The notes under the pieces were generated by a model, which worked only from the letters and a program-made list of their open reading frames with translations, was not told the origin of the DNA and made no database searches. A stretch of 6,535 nt of DNA, from assembly GCA_946611495.1 (NCBI GenBank), contig CAMODR010000075.1, positions 1 through 6,535 of the forward strand. The letters run 5' to 3'. Positions 1-5,890 of the stretch are shown here, one piece after another. Position numbers and translations under genes: made by a program. This DNA comes from an uncultured Methanobrevibacter sp. Its GTDB lineage: Archaea > Methanobacteriota > Methanobacteria > Methanobacteriales > Methanobacteriaceae. Position 1 is the first letter of the stretch; every line of letters begins with the position of its first letter.

Positions 1-12
1 TTAATCTCTACA

Positions 13-24
13 TAAACTATATTA
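13..24 (+). promoter_or_regulatory. Possible TATA element of the PH-domain gene
   Basis: An AT-rich TATA-like stretch (TAAACTATATTA) lies about 27-38 bases before the ATG at 51. No G-rich Shine-Dalgarno sequence is present between it and the ATG. With an archaeal start site about 25 bases downstream of the TATA box, transcription would begin close to the ATG, giving a leaderless or nearly leaderless mRNA. The surrounding DNA is so AT-rich that this match could be chance. Confidence 0.25.
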
Positions 25-50
25 TTAATGAAAATTATAGATATAAACTA

Positions 51-2225
51 ATGTTTGGTAAAGATAATAAAGAGAACTCTAATGAAAAAGTGTTGTATGA
101 AGGGCAACCAAATATAATAGTTTATTCAAAGGGTATTCTAATTGCAATGATTTTGCTCGGATTCCTATTTGTTCTATACTCTACAGGAATCCAATATATT
201 GGAAATATGCAAGTCTATCTAATAGAATCAAGCAAAACTCCAATGACTCGCTATTTTGCAATTGCAGTCTTCATTCTAATAATGGTTGTTATTGCATATA
301 TCATATTCAAGATCCTTGCTTGGACTTCAATCAAATACACTATTACAGAAAGTAGGGTAATTGTTGAAAAAGGTCTTCTTCTAAGTAAAAAGAACTCAAT
401 GCCTTTTAATACTATTCAAGATGTAGGCCGTTCCCAAAGCATATTAGGAAAAGTATTCTCAGTGGGCACCATAACATTATACAGTGCCTATGATGGAAAT
501 GATTTGCAATTAAAAGACATTTCCAGTCCTAAAAAGGTTGAAAACTTGATATTTGAGAATATGAGGGGAACTCATTTAAGGTCACGCAATTTATATGATG
601 ATCCATATAATAATCCAGGCAACTATAATGGGCCTAATATGGCAGGAGCAGGTTTCGGTGGCGGATATTCTGATTCTTACTCTGGAAATGATTTCAAGCC
701 AATAAGACCTAATTCTGATGAAAAGCCTCATTATAATCGTATGGAAGATTTAGATGATCTTGAATTAGTGGATGTAAAGGAACGTAAAAGGAATCTTAGG
801 GAAATAAGACGTAAAGCTAGAGAGTCTAGAAATAATAATTATAATAATCAGCCTATTGATGGTCCTAGCCAATACAATAGAAACCAATATGGCGCTCCAA
901 ACAATCAATATGGCAGAGACCAATATGGCGCTCCAAATAGTCAGTATGATAGAGGCCAATATGGCAGGTCAAATAGTCAGTATGATAGAGGCCAATATGG
1001 TGCTCCAAGTGGCCAATATAATAGAAAATCTAATTATAATAATTCTAATGATTATAATAGGCCTTATGATAATGATTTTGATGATTATAACAATCAATCT
1101 TATGAAAATAATTATCAAGGCTCAAGAAACCAATATCGTGGTAAATCAAGAAATCATAAACCAAGAAACAATTATCAAGGTTCAGGAGACCAATATTCTG
1201 ATAGGTCTAGAGATGCTTATCAAGGTTCTCCTCGCCAATATAGAGATGATTCAAGAGATTACTCTCAAGGAAATCCACGTAACTCAGAGACTATTAGGGA
1301 ATCATATCAAAGGAATCCAAATAAATACTTTGCTAAAAACTACGAAAAGTTCCATGAGGATAATTTGAAGTCTCAAAGTCAAGAAAGAGACTCAGTTCGT
1401 TTTGAAGATGATATTTCTCCTTTCGAATCCAGAAATAAACGCAGTAATTATCAGGATTATGAAGATAATTATGTCTCTGATGAAGAGTTTGACAGCACTA
1501 TCAATCAAGCAATGCAAAATATTGGAGATAATATTAGATTTGAACCTTCTCAAAATGAAAATAACATTAAGAGAGTTAAAGTAATTAGAAAATCCGATTT
1601 GGAAGACTCTAGCAGACATTCCAGGGATGATTCTAACAGGTATAGGGAAGACTCTAGCAGACATTCCAGGGATGATTCTAACAGGTATAGGGAAGACTCT
1701 AACCGATATTATGATGATCGTGATTTGAATGATTCAAGACCTAAATCAAATAGAAATTCTAATGCTTATGGTTCTAAATCCAGAATAGATAGAGCTTTCG
1801 ATGATTTTAATTCTAATGATTATCCTAAAAATTATCCTAATGAATATGATGATCAATATTATCATGATGACCTTAGTAGGTCCAGTTATGATTATGATGA
1901 TTCTTATCCGCAATCAAATAATCAACCTGTAAGGTTAAATAAGCAAGATTATAGGGAAGATAATTATAATTCCAAGAAATCTAGATTTAATAGAAACAGG
2001 AATAGAAAAAATAAGAATTATAATAATCAGAATTATAATCAGAATAATTACAATAATCAAAATAGGTATGATAGTTCAAATGACTATCAAAATTCTTATA
2101 ATCAAAGGGAAAATAATTCAAATCATTATGGGGAATCAGATAAAAAAGATAAAAAGGATAAAAATACTGAAAAAGACGAAAACGATTTATTTGCAAAACA
2201 TTCAAGAAAATTTAAAAGGTCCTGA
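51..2225 (+). CDS. Membrane-anchored bacterial-type PH domain protein with a very long low-complexity Asn/Tyr/Arg-rich tail
   Basis: The 724-residue product has two parts. Residues 1-170 resemble the bPH2/DUF304 (YdbT-like) family: a short charged N-terminus with LYEGQP (15-20), two hydrophobic helices (about 28-51 and 68-91), then a PH-like beta-rich domain (about 92-170; YTITESRVIVEKG, PFNTIQDV). Residues 171-724 are a predicted disordered tail rich in N, Y, R, D, S, Q and G. I found no Cys in the whole protein and no Trp in the tail. The tail has four 12-residue QYG repeats (279-326), degenerate YQGS units (355-410), an exact 15-residue duplication (519-548), an Asn/Tyr/Gln run (651-672) and a Lys-rich end. 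A two-helix hairpin would put both termini on the same side, presumably cytoplasmic. The ATG at 51 fits the family N-terminus, but the frame has no stop back to the window edge and no ribosome site, so the start is not certain. The PH assignment is fairly secure; the tail's role is unknown, with surface scaffolding or RNA/protein condensation as speculation. Confidence 0.85.
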   Translation: MFGKDNKENSNEKVLYEGQPNIIVYSKGILIAMILLGFLFVLYSTGIQYIGNMQVYLIESSKTPMTRYFAIAVFILIMVVIAYIIFKILAWTSIKYTITESRVIVEKGLLLSKKNSMPFNTIQDVGRSQSILGKVFSVGTITLYSAYDGNDLQLKDISSPKKVENLIFENMRGTHLRSRNLYDDPYNNPGNYNGPNMAGAGFGGGYSDSYSGNDFKPIRPNSDEKPHYNRMEDLDDLELVDVKERKRNLREIRRKARESRNNNYNNQPIDGPSQYNRNQYGAPNNQYGRDQYGAPNSQYDRGQYGRSNSQYDRGQYGAPSGQYNRKSNYNNSNDYNRPYDNDFDDYNNQSYENNYQGSRNQYRGKSRNHKPRNNYQGSGDQYSDRSRDAYQGSPRQYRDDSRDYSQGNPRNSETIRESYQRNPNKYFAKNYEKFHEDNLKSQSQERDSVRFEDDISPFESRNKRSNYQDYEDNYVSDEEFDSTINQAMQNIGDNIRFEPSQNENNIKRVKVIRKSDLEDSSRHSRDDSNRYREDSSRHSRDDSNRYREDSNRYYDDRDLNDSRPKSNRNSNAYGSKSRIDRAFDDFNSNDYPKNYPNEYDDQYYHDDLSRSSYDYDDSYPQSNNQPVRLNKQDYREDNYNSKKSRFNRNRNRKNKNYNNQNYNQNNYNNQNRYDSSNDYQNSYNQRENNSNHYGESDKKDKKDKNTEKDENDLFAKHSRKFKRS
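885..1028 (+). repeat. Four 36-bp tandem repeats coding QYG-type 12-residue units
   Basis: Four consecutive in-frame 36-bp units begin at 885, 921, 957 and 993, each opening with CAATATGG. They encode QYGAPNNQYGRD, QYGAPNSQYDRG, QYGRSNSQYDRG and QYGAPSGQYNRK (residues 279-326 of the PH-domain protein). The middle units are closest to one another, as expected for expansion by slippage or unequal recombination followed by drift. The preceding SQYNRN is half a unit. Confidence 0.9.
1113..1280 (+). repeat. Degenerate YQGS-x2-QY repeats in the tail
   Basis: Three recognisable units start at residues 355, 375 and 390 of the PH-domain protein: YQGSRNQYRGKSRN, YQGSGDQYSDRSRD and YQGSPRQYRDDSRD. A weaker fourth (SQGNPR) starts near residue 405. 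The core unit is about 15 residues, with a short HKPRNN insert after the first. Divergence is greater than in the 36-bp and 45-bp arrays, so this looks like an older expansion. Confidence 0.65.
1601..1690 (+). repeat. Exact 45-bp tandem duplication in the tail
   Basis: Bases 1601-1645 and 1646-1690 are identical by direct reading, and a third partial copy (GGAAGACTCTA) starts at 1691. In frame they encode DSSRHSRDDSNRYRE twice (residues 519-533 and 534-548), followed by DSNRYYDDRD. The absence of even synonymous differences points to a recent duplication. Confidence 0.95.
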
Positions 2226-2231
2226 TTATTA

Positions 2232-2347
2232 TTTTTTCTAATAGTGATTTGTGATGATATTTTCTTTTTTAATTGATAATGTTTTCTTTATTTTAATTAA
2301 AGTAATCTGTTTTTTATTTTAGTTAAAATAATCATTTTCTTTTTTTA
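2232..2347 (+). terminator. T-rich terminator region after the PH-domain gene
   Basis: The 198-bp gap after the PH-domain gene holds a series of T-runs on the coding strand: T6 at 2232-2237, T6 at 2265-2270, T6 at 2310-2315 and a longer T-rich run near 2335-2346. Archaeal RNA polymerase terminates at such non-template T-runs without needing a stable hairpin, and no strong hairpin is visible. Two imperfect copies of an 18-bp sequence (ATTTTAATTAAAGTAATC at 2290 and ATTTTAGTTAAAATAATC at 2316, 16 of 18 matching) are spaced 26 bp apart within it. Confidence 0.55.
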
Positions 2348-2379
2348 TTGGAATTATTTTATGGCTTATTGGTTCAGAT

Positions 2380-2389
2380 AAATTTTATT
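2380..2389 (+). promoter_or_regulatory. Possible TATA element of the reductase gene
   Basis: AAATTTTATT lies 35-44 bases before the ATG at 2424, which would place the transcript start near 2410 and leave a short leader carrying the AAGGT ribosome site. The upstream BRE-like A-run is weak, so this is only the best candidate in the gap. Confidence 0.25.
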
Positions 2390-2423
2390 GACTTCGAACT
2401 TTTTAAATAAATGAAGGTAAAGC

Positions 2424-3656
2424 ATGAGTTTCGATTATGATGTTACAATTATTGGTGCAGGTCCCATAGGATCATCCTTAGCCTATGAGCTTGCTCAAGA
2501 AGGATTGAATGTTTCTTTAATAGATAAGAAGAAACTTGTAGGTTTGCCTTTACAATGTGCAGGCATTGTCAATAAAAGAATTTCTGACTTGATTGATTTG
2601 CCTAATGATTTAATATTAAACGAGGCGAGAGGCGCATTCTTGCATAGCAGAAATCATTCCTTAACAGTCTCAAAGGAAGAGACTCAAGCATATGTTGTTG
2701 ATAGGGTTGCATTAGATCAATTCTTATTTAATCGTGCAGATGAATATGCTGATACATTCTTATCCTCAAAGGTCATTGATATTGATTCAAAACAGGGGAT
2801 AGTAGAATTCAAATCTGATTCTAAAATAAAAAAGATACGGTCCAAGCTTATTGTAGGTGCTGATGGTCCATTATCTCTTTGTTCATCAAAAATTAATGAT
2901 GAGTTTAATTATTATTCAGCCAGTCAATATCTTGTAAAAGTCGATAATATTGATGATATGAATTTTGTTGATTTATATGCAAGTGGCAAGCTGTTTCCTG
3001 GATTCATATGGGCTATTCCAGTTTATAAGAATATCTTTAGAATAGGATTGTTCTCTAATGATGATTATAAAAGTCAATCTCAAATATTGGATGAGTTTTT
3101 AGAGAATGATTTTAAGTATGATGATTATGAGGTTTTAGAAAAATATAAGGGCAAAATACCTATTTATGATAAAGAAAATAAACTATTTGAGGATAGGCTT
3201 CTTTTAATAGGAGATTCTGCTTGCCAAGTTAAGCCAACAACTGGTGGCGGTCTTTTAATTGGATTGGAATCTGTTCAATTTGCTAAAGATGCCATTCTAA
3301 ATAGCATCAATGATATAGACTTTGATAGAGACTTAAATGATGTTCATGAATTGGATAGGCTTTTATATGATGTGTCCGATTCTTTGATTCAGTATAAAAA
3401 AGATTTTGAGGATAGGTTTTTAAAGGAATTTGATTATCAGTTTAAGGTTCAAAAGACATTATGCACTTTATCTGATGATGATTTGGATTATTTCTTTATA
3501 AAACTTAAGGAAAAGGATGCTGATAAGTTAATTTCTGAATATGGGGATATGGATAATCAATCCAAACTTGTTAAGGAGTTTTTAAAAAGAGGCCTGATAA
3601 TAGCATTGCTTCCAAAGATTCATAAGAAGGAATTGGCTAAGATTTGGTTATTATAA
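2424..3656 (+). CDS. Geranylgeranyl reductase family FAD-dependent oxidoreductase
   Basis: This 410-residue flavoprotein belongs to the geranylgeranyl reductase family, which saturates double bonds in isoprenoid chains; in archaea, members make saturated membrane diether/tetraether lipids. Visible signatures are an N-terminal Rossmann GAGPIG (11-16), an acidic residue ending strand 2 (D34), the family QCAG stretch with C45, GADGP (145-149), PGFIWAIP (192-199) like the family's aromatic substrate-pocket motif, and the FAD-binding GDSACQVKPTTGGG (263-276). The C-terminal ~100 residues are charged and helical, without an evident membrane segment. The ATG at 2424 is preceded by AAGGT at 2414-2418 at suitable spacing, and the start fits the family N-terminus. 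Methanogens often carry several paralogues, so the exact substrate (digeranylgeranylglyceryl phospholipid or another polyprenyl group) cannot be fixed from sequence. It appears to be transcribed alone. Confidence 0.88.
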   Translation: MSFDYDVTIIGAGPIGSSLAYELAQEGLNVSLIDKKKLVGLPLQCAGIVNKRISDLIDLPNDLILNEARGAFLHSRNHSLTVSKEETQAYVVDRVALDQFLFNRADEYADTFLSSKVIDIDSKQGIVEFKSDSKIKKIRSKLIVGADGPLSLCSSKINDEFNYYSASQYLVKVDNIDDMNFVDLYASGKLFPGFIWAIPVYKNIFRIGLFSNDDYKSQSQILDEFLENDFKYDDYEVLEKYKGKIPIYDKENKLFEDRLLLIGDSACQVKPTTGGGLLIGLESVQFAKDAILNSINDIDFDRDLNDVHELDRLLYDVSDSLIQYKKDFEDRFLKEFDYQFKVQKTLCTLSDDDLDYFFIKLKEKDADKLISEYGDMDNQSKLVKEFLKRGLIIALLPKIHKKELAKIWLL

Positions 3657-3719
3657 GATTCTTAATTTTTGAAATTGGGATATTTGAAATGAGTGTTGGA
3701 ATATAAGAAGTTAAGAGTA

Positions 3720-3775
3720 TTTTTAGTTAATTATTAATTAAATTGTTTTATTTAATTTTATTTTGTTATTTTATT
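3720..3775 (+). terminator. T-rich terminator region after the reductase gene
   Basis: The 136-bp gap after the reductase holds T5 at 3666-3670 and at 3720-3724, then a T-rich stretch from about 3745 to 3775. There is no convincing hairpin. It probably acts as a T-tract terminator, and some of it must also contain the promoter for the methyltransferase gene, for which I see no clear BRE/TATA match. Confidence 0.4.
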
Positions 3776-3781
3776 AATTTA

Positions 3782-3787
3782 GGAGAT
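3782..3787 (+). promoter_or_regulatory. Ribosome binding site of the methyltransferase gene
   Basis: GGAGAT, complementary to most of the archaeal 16S rRNA 3' end, sits 5 bases before the ATG at 3793. It supports that ATG as the start. Confidence 0.7.
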
Positions 3788-3792
3788 AGAAA

Positions 3793-4827
3793 ATGGATTT
3801 ATTATTAATCTTATCACAAGAGCATGATAAGTTGCCGTTGGCAGAGTTAAGGGCTGTTTTAGAAACAGAAGAAATAGAAACAGAACTTGAAATAGTTTGT
3901 CCTGGCTTGGTTTTATTAAGAGAACTTGATGAAGATGTTTTTGATGATTATTATAGGCTGCTTGTTAGAAGATTAGGATATACTCATGAAGTTCATAGAC
4001 TAATCGACACTATAGATTATGATGACTTGGAAGAGGGTGTAAAATCTGTTGATTGGAGTGAATTCATTGATGAAAACTTTGCCGTTAGGGTTAAAAGGTT
4101 CCATTCAGATATAGATACAGTGGCTACTGAGAGAAGAATTGGCGGTTTGATTTTAAACAATACTGATGATATTTCTGTAAACTTGTCTGAGCCTAAGTCT
4201 TTTATCAGAGTTGTAGCCTATAAGAATAATATTTATTTGTGTTATGGAAAATATCAATTAAACAAAAAGTATTTTGAAGAGATGAAGCCTCATAAAAGGC
4301 CATTCTTCCACCCAGGCTGTATGAGTCCTAAATTGGCACGATGCATGGTTAACTTATCAAGGGTGAAAGAGGGTGATTTGGTCCTTGATCCTTTCTGTGG
4401 AACTGGAGGAATCCTTATTGAAGCAGGTCTTATAGGCGCTAAGGTTGTTGGCTGTGATATAGATTGGAGAATGAAAAACGGAACTGCAACTAACTTAGAA
4501 TATGCAGGCATTACTGATTATAGAACTCATGTAGTTGACATTCGTGAGATGGAAATGTATGAAGAGGCAGATGCTGTTGTTACAGATCCTCCTTATGGAA
4601 TTTCTACAACCACCTGTGGTGAAGGTGCATCTGGCATATTTAAGGAATTTTTAGAGTCAATCGAACATAGTATGAAAAAAGATGCTCTTTTAGTCATGGC
4701 TAGTCCTGATTCATTGGATATAGATTCATTATTTAAAGAGGTAGGTTTCGTTTTATTGGAAAGGTATGCAATTAAAATGCATAGGAGCTTGACTCGTATC
4801 ATTTCTGTGATAGCTAAAATCGATTAA
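3793..4827 (+). CDS. trmG10: tRNA (guanine(10)-N2)-methyltransferase (THUMP + SAM methyltransferase)
   Basis: The 344-residue product matches the archaeal Trm-G10/Trm11 family, which methylates N2 of guanosine 10 in tRNA (m2G/m2,2G). The N-terminal half (about 1-150) has the length and layout of the ferredoxin-like plus THUMP RNA-binding region. A family linker motif RPFFHPGCMSPKLAR (169-183) follows, then a Rossmann methyltransferase domain: SAM-binding motif I DPFCGTGG (199-206), the acidic strand-2 end GCDID (220-224) and the amino-methyltransferase motif IV DPPYG (265-269), the D/N-P-P-Y/F class that acts on exocyclic amines. The length is normal for the family and no key residue looks missing. 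The ATG at 3793 follows a GGAGAT ribosome site. The gap before it is 136 bp, so it is probably a separate transcript. Whether it makes mono- or dimethylguanosine cannot be told from sequence. Confidence 0.92.
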   Translation: MDLLLILSQEHDKLPLAELRAVLETEEIETELEIVCPGLVLLRELDEDVFDDYYRLLVRRLGYTHEVHRLIDTIDYDDLEEGVKSVDWSEFIDENFAVRVKRFHSDIDTVATERRIGGLILNNTDDISVNLSEPKSFIRVVAYKNNIYLCYGKYQLNKKYFEEMKPHKRPFFHPGCMSPKLARCMVNLSRVKEGDLVLDPFCGTGGILIEAGLIGAKVVGCDIDWRMKNGTATNLEYAGITDYRTHVVDIREMEMYEEADAVVTDPPYGISTTTCGEGASGIFKEFLESIEHSMKKDALLVMASPDSLDIDSLFKEVGFVLLERYAIKMHRSLTRIISVIAKID

Positions 4828-4838
4828 ACTTTATTGAA

Positions 4839-4846
4839 TTTTTTTT
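4839..4846 (+). terminator. T8 terminator after the methyltransferase gene
   Basis: A run of eight T starts 11 bases after the stop codon, flanked by a weak inverted repeat (AAACT at 4826-4830, AGTTT at 4849-4853) that is too long-looped to be convincing as a hairpin. The T-run alone fits archaeal intrinsic termination. Confidence 0.5.
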
Positions 4847-4871
4847 GAAGTTTGCTATTTCTAATATTTAG

Positions 4872-4906
4872 TAAACTTTAATCATATTTTGCAATAAAAA
4901 AGTTTA
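4872..4906. repeat. 8-bp inverted repeat overlapping the TATA box
   Basis: TAAACTTT at 4872-4879 and AAAGTTTA at 4899-4906 are exact reverse complements with a 19-base spacer. The right arm covers the BRE/TATA junction of the promoter for the 122-residue protein, where a repressor could block TBP/TFB. The same TAAACTTT also occurs at 4825-4832. Chance similarity is possible in such AT-rich DNA. Confidence 0.4.
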
Positions 4907-4910
4907 TATT
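4895..4910 (+). promoter_or_regulatory. BRE/TATA promoter of the 122-residue protein gene
   Basis: An A-rich BRE (AAAAAAG, 4896-4902) runs directly into TTTATATT (4903-4910), the best archaeal promoter match in the window. Transcription would start near 4930, giving a leader of roughly 105 bases. A perfect 12-bp palindrome (AATAATATTATT, 4920-4931) lies at the predicted start site. Confidence 0.65.
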
Positions 4911-5024
4911 ATATAAAACAATAATATTATTTAAATAAATAAAAATTGCTTTAGTATTTATGTACAAATCATTAATTAAACTAACAAGCACTTAAAAAAG
5001 ATTAAAACTTTAAAAAAAATAATT

Positions 5025-5030
5025 GGAGGG
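5025..5030 (+). promoter_or_regulatory. Strong ribosome binding site of the 122-residue protein gene
   Basis: GGAGGG sits 6 bases before the ATG at 5037 and is the strongest Shine-Dalgarno match in the window. With the good promoter it suggests efficient expression and fixes the start. Confidence 0.8.
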
Positions 5031-5036
5031 AATAAT

Positions 5037-5405
5037 ATGGTAAATAGGGAAGACTGTGTTATCTTTAAACAAGAATATGGTAATGAATTATTAGTTAATC
5101 AACAATATGTAAAAATCAGAGCTAAAGAAGAAGGATTCATGTCTTTTAACCTTAGAGTCCCTAAAGAACAAATGCCTGAAATCGAAGGCTTCTTTAAAGG
5201 ATTTAAAATTCCAGAACCAATTCTCATTGATATTGCATGTACTGGTAATATTCACTGTTATTTTAAGGGAGTTTCTCCTGTCATTGACAAACCTGAATAT
5301 TCATTTATTTCATTAACTGTTCAAGAATTAAAACAAGAGATCGTTGATGAAGAACAAGAAATAGGTATTCCAGCACATGAATGTGTTGGTTGTGGATTAC
5401 ACTAA
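5037..5405 (+). CDS. Small conserved-looking protein of unknown function with a C-terminal Cys/His cluster
   Basis: I do not recognise a family for this 122-residue protein. It has no membrane segment or signal peptide and reads as a small cytoplasmic globular protein. Five cysteines are visible: C7, C68, C74, C116 and C119. The last nine residues, H114-E-C-V-G-C-G-L-H122, form H-x-C-x2-C-x2-H, enough ligands for a zinc or iron site; CTGNIHC (68-74) could add ligands. The middle contains a short segment (about 46-63) rich in Phe, Gly and Pro. A good promoter and a strong GGAGGG ribosome site point to high expression, and a clear hairpin terminator overlaps the stop codon, so it is a single-gene unit. 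Coding status is well supported by the signals at both ends and by normal codon use. A metal-binding or redox role is inference; the cluster lies at the extreme C-terminus and could be flexible. Confidence 0.85.
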   Translation: MVNREDCVIFKQEYGNELLVNQQYVKIRAKEEGFMSFNLRVPKEQMPEIEGFFKGFKIPEPILIDIACTGNIHCYFKGVSPVIDKPEYSFISLTVQELKQEIVDEEQEIGIPAHECVGCGLH

Positions 5406-5449
5406 TCATTTTAGGTCTTTTGCCTAAATTGATTATTTTCTTTTTTTAT
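5403..5449 (+). terminator. Hairpin terminator overlapping the stop codon of the 122-residue protein gene
   Basis: TAATCATTTTAGG (5403-5415) pairs with CCTAAATTGATTA (5423-5435) at 12 of 13 positions (single T-T mismatch at 5409/5429) around a 7-base loop, followed by a T-rich run from 5436. The left arm begins with the TAA stop codon itself. This is a far better hairpin than after the other genes here and could also stabilise the mRNA 3' end. Confidence 0.8.
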
Positions 5450-5728
5450 TTTAATAATTTAACAAATTTAATAAACTCTTTTTTTTGATTAGATTTACTA
5501 TAACTTTTTTCTTGCTATTAAGTTTAATCTACAATTTCCAAGTGTGCAAATTTCCACTTAATCATTTATTTTATCAAAAACTAAAAAATATCTTAATTTC
5601 ATTTATTAACCTATTTAACTTTAATCTTTTTTAAAAATAAAAACTTCTGTTAGTGTATATTATTCATTGAACATTTTTGAACATTATTTTAAATTTTTAT
5701 TGCCTAATTTCTAGTTTTTACCATAATG
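5450..5728. other. AT-rich gap without recognised genes
   Basis: About 280 bases between the terminator and the promoters of the regulator gene. No reading frame of coding character, tRNA or stable RNA structure is visible. Small elements are present: a direct repeat AATTTCCA at 5533-5540 and 5549-5556, an inverted repeat AAGTG/CACTT at 5540-5544 and 5555-5559, and a tandem TTGAACATT pair at 5667-5685. The rest is T- and A-runs. Confidence 0.6.
5667..5685. repeat. Two TTGAACATT copies spaced one helical turn
   Basis: TTGAACATT occurs at 5667-5675 and again at 5677-5685, a 10-bp period that puts both copies on the same face of the DNA. They lie about 45-60 bases before the distal candidate TATA box of the regulator gene, a position suited to an activator or autoregulator. 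Function is inference. Confidence 0.5.
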
Positions 5729-5737
5729 TTTATATTA
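5729..5737 (+). promoter_or_regulatory. Distal candidate TATA box of the HTH-cupin gene
   Basis: TTTATATTA at 5729-5737 is a good TATA match but has only a weak BRE-like stretch in front. It would start transcription near 5757 and give a leader of about 140 bases. Confidence 0.4.
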
Positions 5738-5745
5738 CTTTAATG

Positions 5746-5767
5746 ACATAATTATTTAATGTTATGT
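5746..5767. repeat. Inverted repeat ACATAA/TTATGT between the two candidate promoters
   Basis: ACATAA (5746-5751) and TTATGT (5762-5767) are exact reverse complements, extended by one T-G wobble, around a short AT spacer. It sits at the predicted start of the distal promoter and just upstream of the proximal BRE, a plausible operator for an HTH dimer. Confidence 0.4.
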
Positions 5768-5773
5768 AATATT

Positions 5774-5788
5774 AAAAAATTTTATATT
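5774..5788 (+). promoter_or_regulatory. Proximal candidate BRE/TATA promoter of the HTH-cupin gene
   Basis: An A6 BRE (5774-5779) leads into TTTATATT (5781-5788). Transcription would start near 5808, leaving a leader of about 85 bases. An inverted repeat TTCAGTA/TGCTGAA (5793-5799 and 5806-5812, one wobble pair) straddles that start site. It is the better of the two candidates by BRE match. Confidence 0.55.
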
Positions 5789-5885
5789 TTGATTCAGTAT
5801 TTTATTGCTGAAAATGATTCATTTTAATATGGCATGGCATAATTTTTGTGAAAAAAACTTAAAAAAAATTAATAAAAATCAAAAT

Positions 5886-5890
5886 GTGAT
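5886..5890 (+). promoter_or_regulatory. Ribosome binding site fixing the start of the HTH-cupin gene
   Basis: GTGAT, part of the archaeal GGTGAT anti-16S sequence, lies 4 bases before the ATG at 5895. It favours this ATG over the upstream in-frame TTG at 5805 and ATG at 5814, which have no such signal. Confidence 0.6.

Noticed and set aside
28..51. Seven-codon mini-frame whose TAA overlaps the ATG at 51
   Set aside because: Too short, no ribosome site, and easily produced by chance in this AT-rich sequence.
856..1368. A 170-codon open frame inside the PH gene in another frame
   Set aside because: Its Ile/Met/Asn-rich product is what the Asn/Tyr/Gln codons of the tail give when read one base off; the main frame holds the domain structure and continuous repeats.
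885..1690. CRISPR-like array in the repeated part of gene 1
   Set aside because: Repeats are head-to-tail without unique spacers, are in frame, and have lengths in multiples of three; they are protein-coding repeats.
765..2205. Minus-strand open frames opposite the PH gene tail
   Set aside because: Low-complexity products (Ile/Leu/Ser or Tyr/Phe/Asp-rich) that mirror the tail codons, with no ribosome sites or known motifs.
4290..4802. Two minus-strand open frames opposite the methyltransferase
   Set aside because: They lie across conserved methyltransferase motifs and have no recognisable domains or start signals.
4932..5024. Riboswitch in the roughly 105-base leader of the Cys/His protein gene
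   Set aside because: The leader is almost entirely A and T with no stable stems or conserved aptamer sequence that I can identify.
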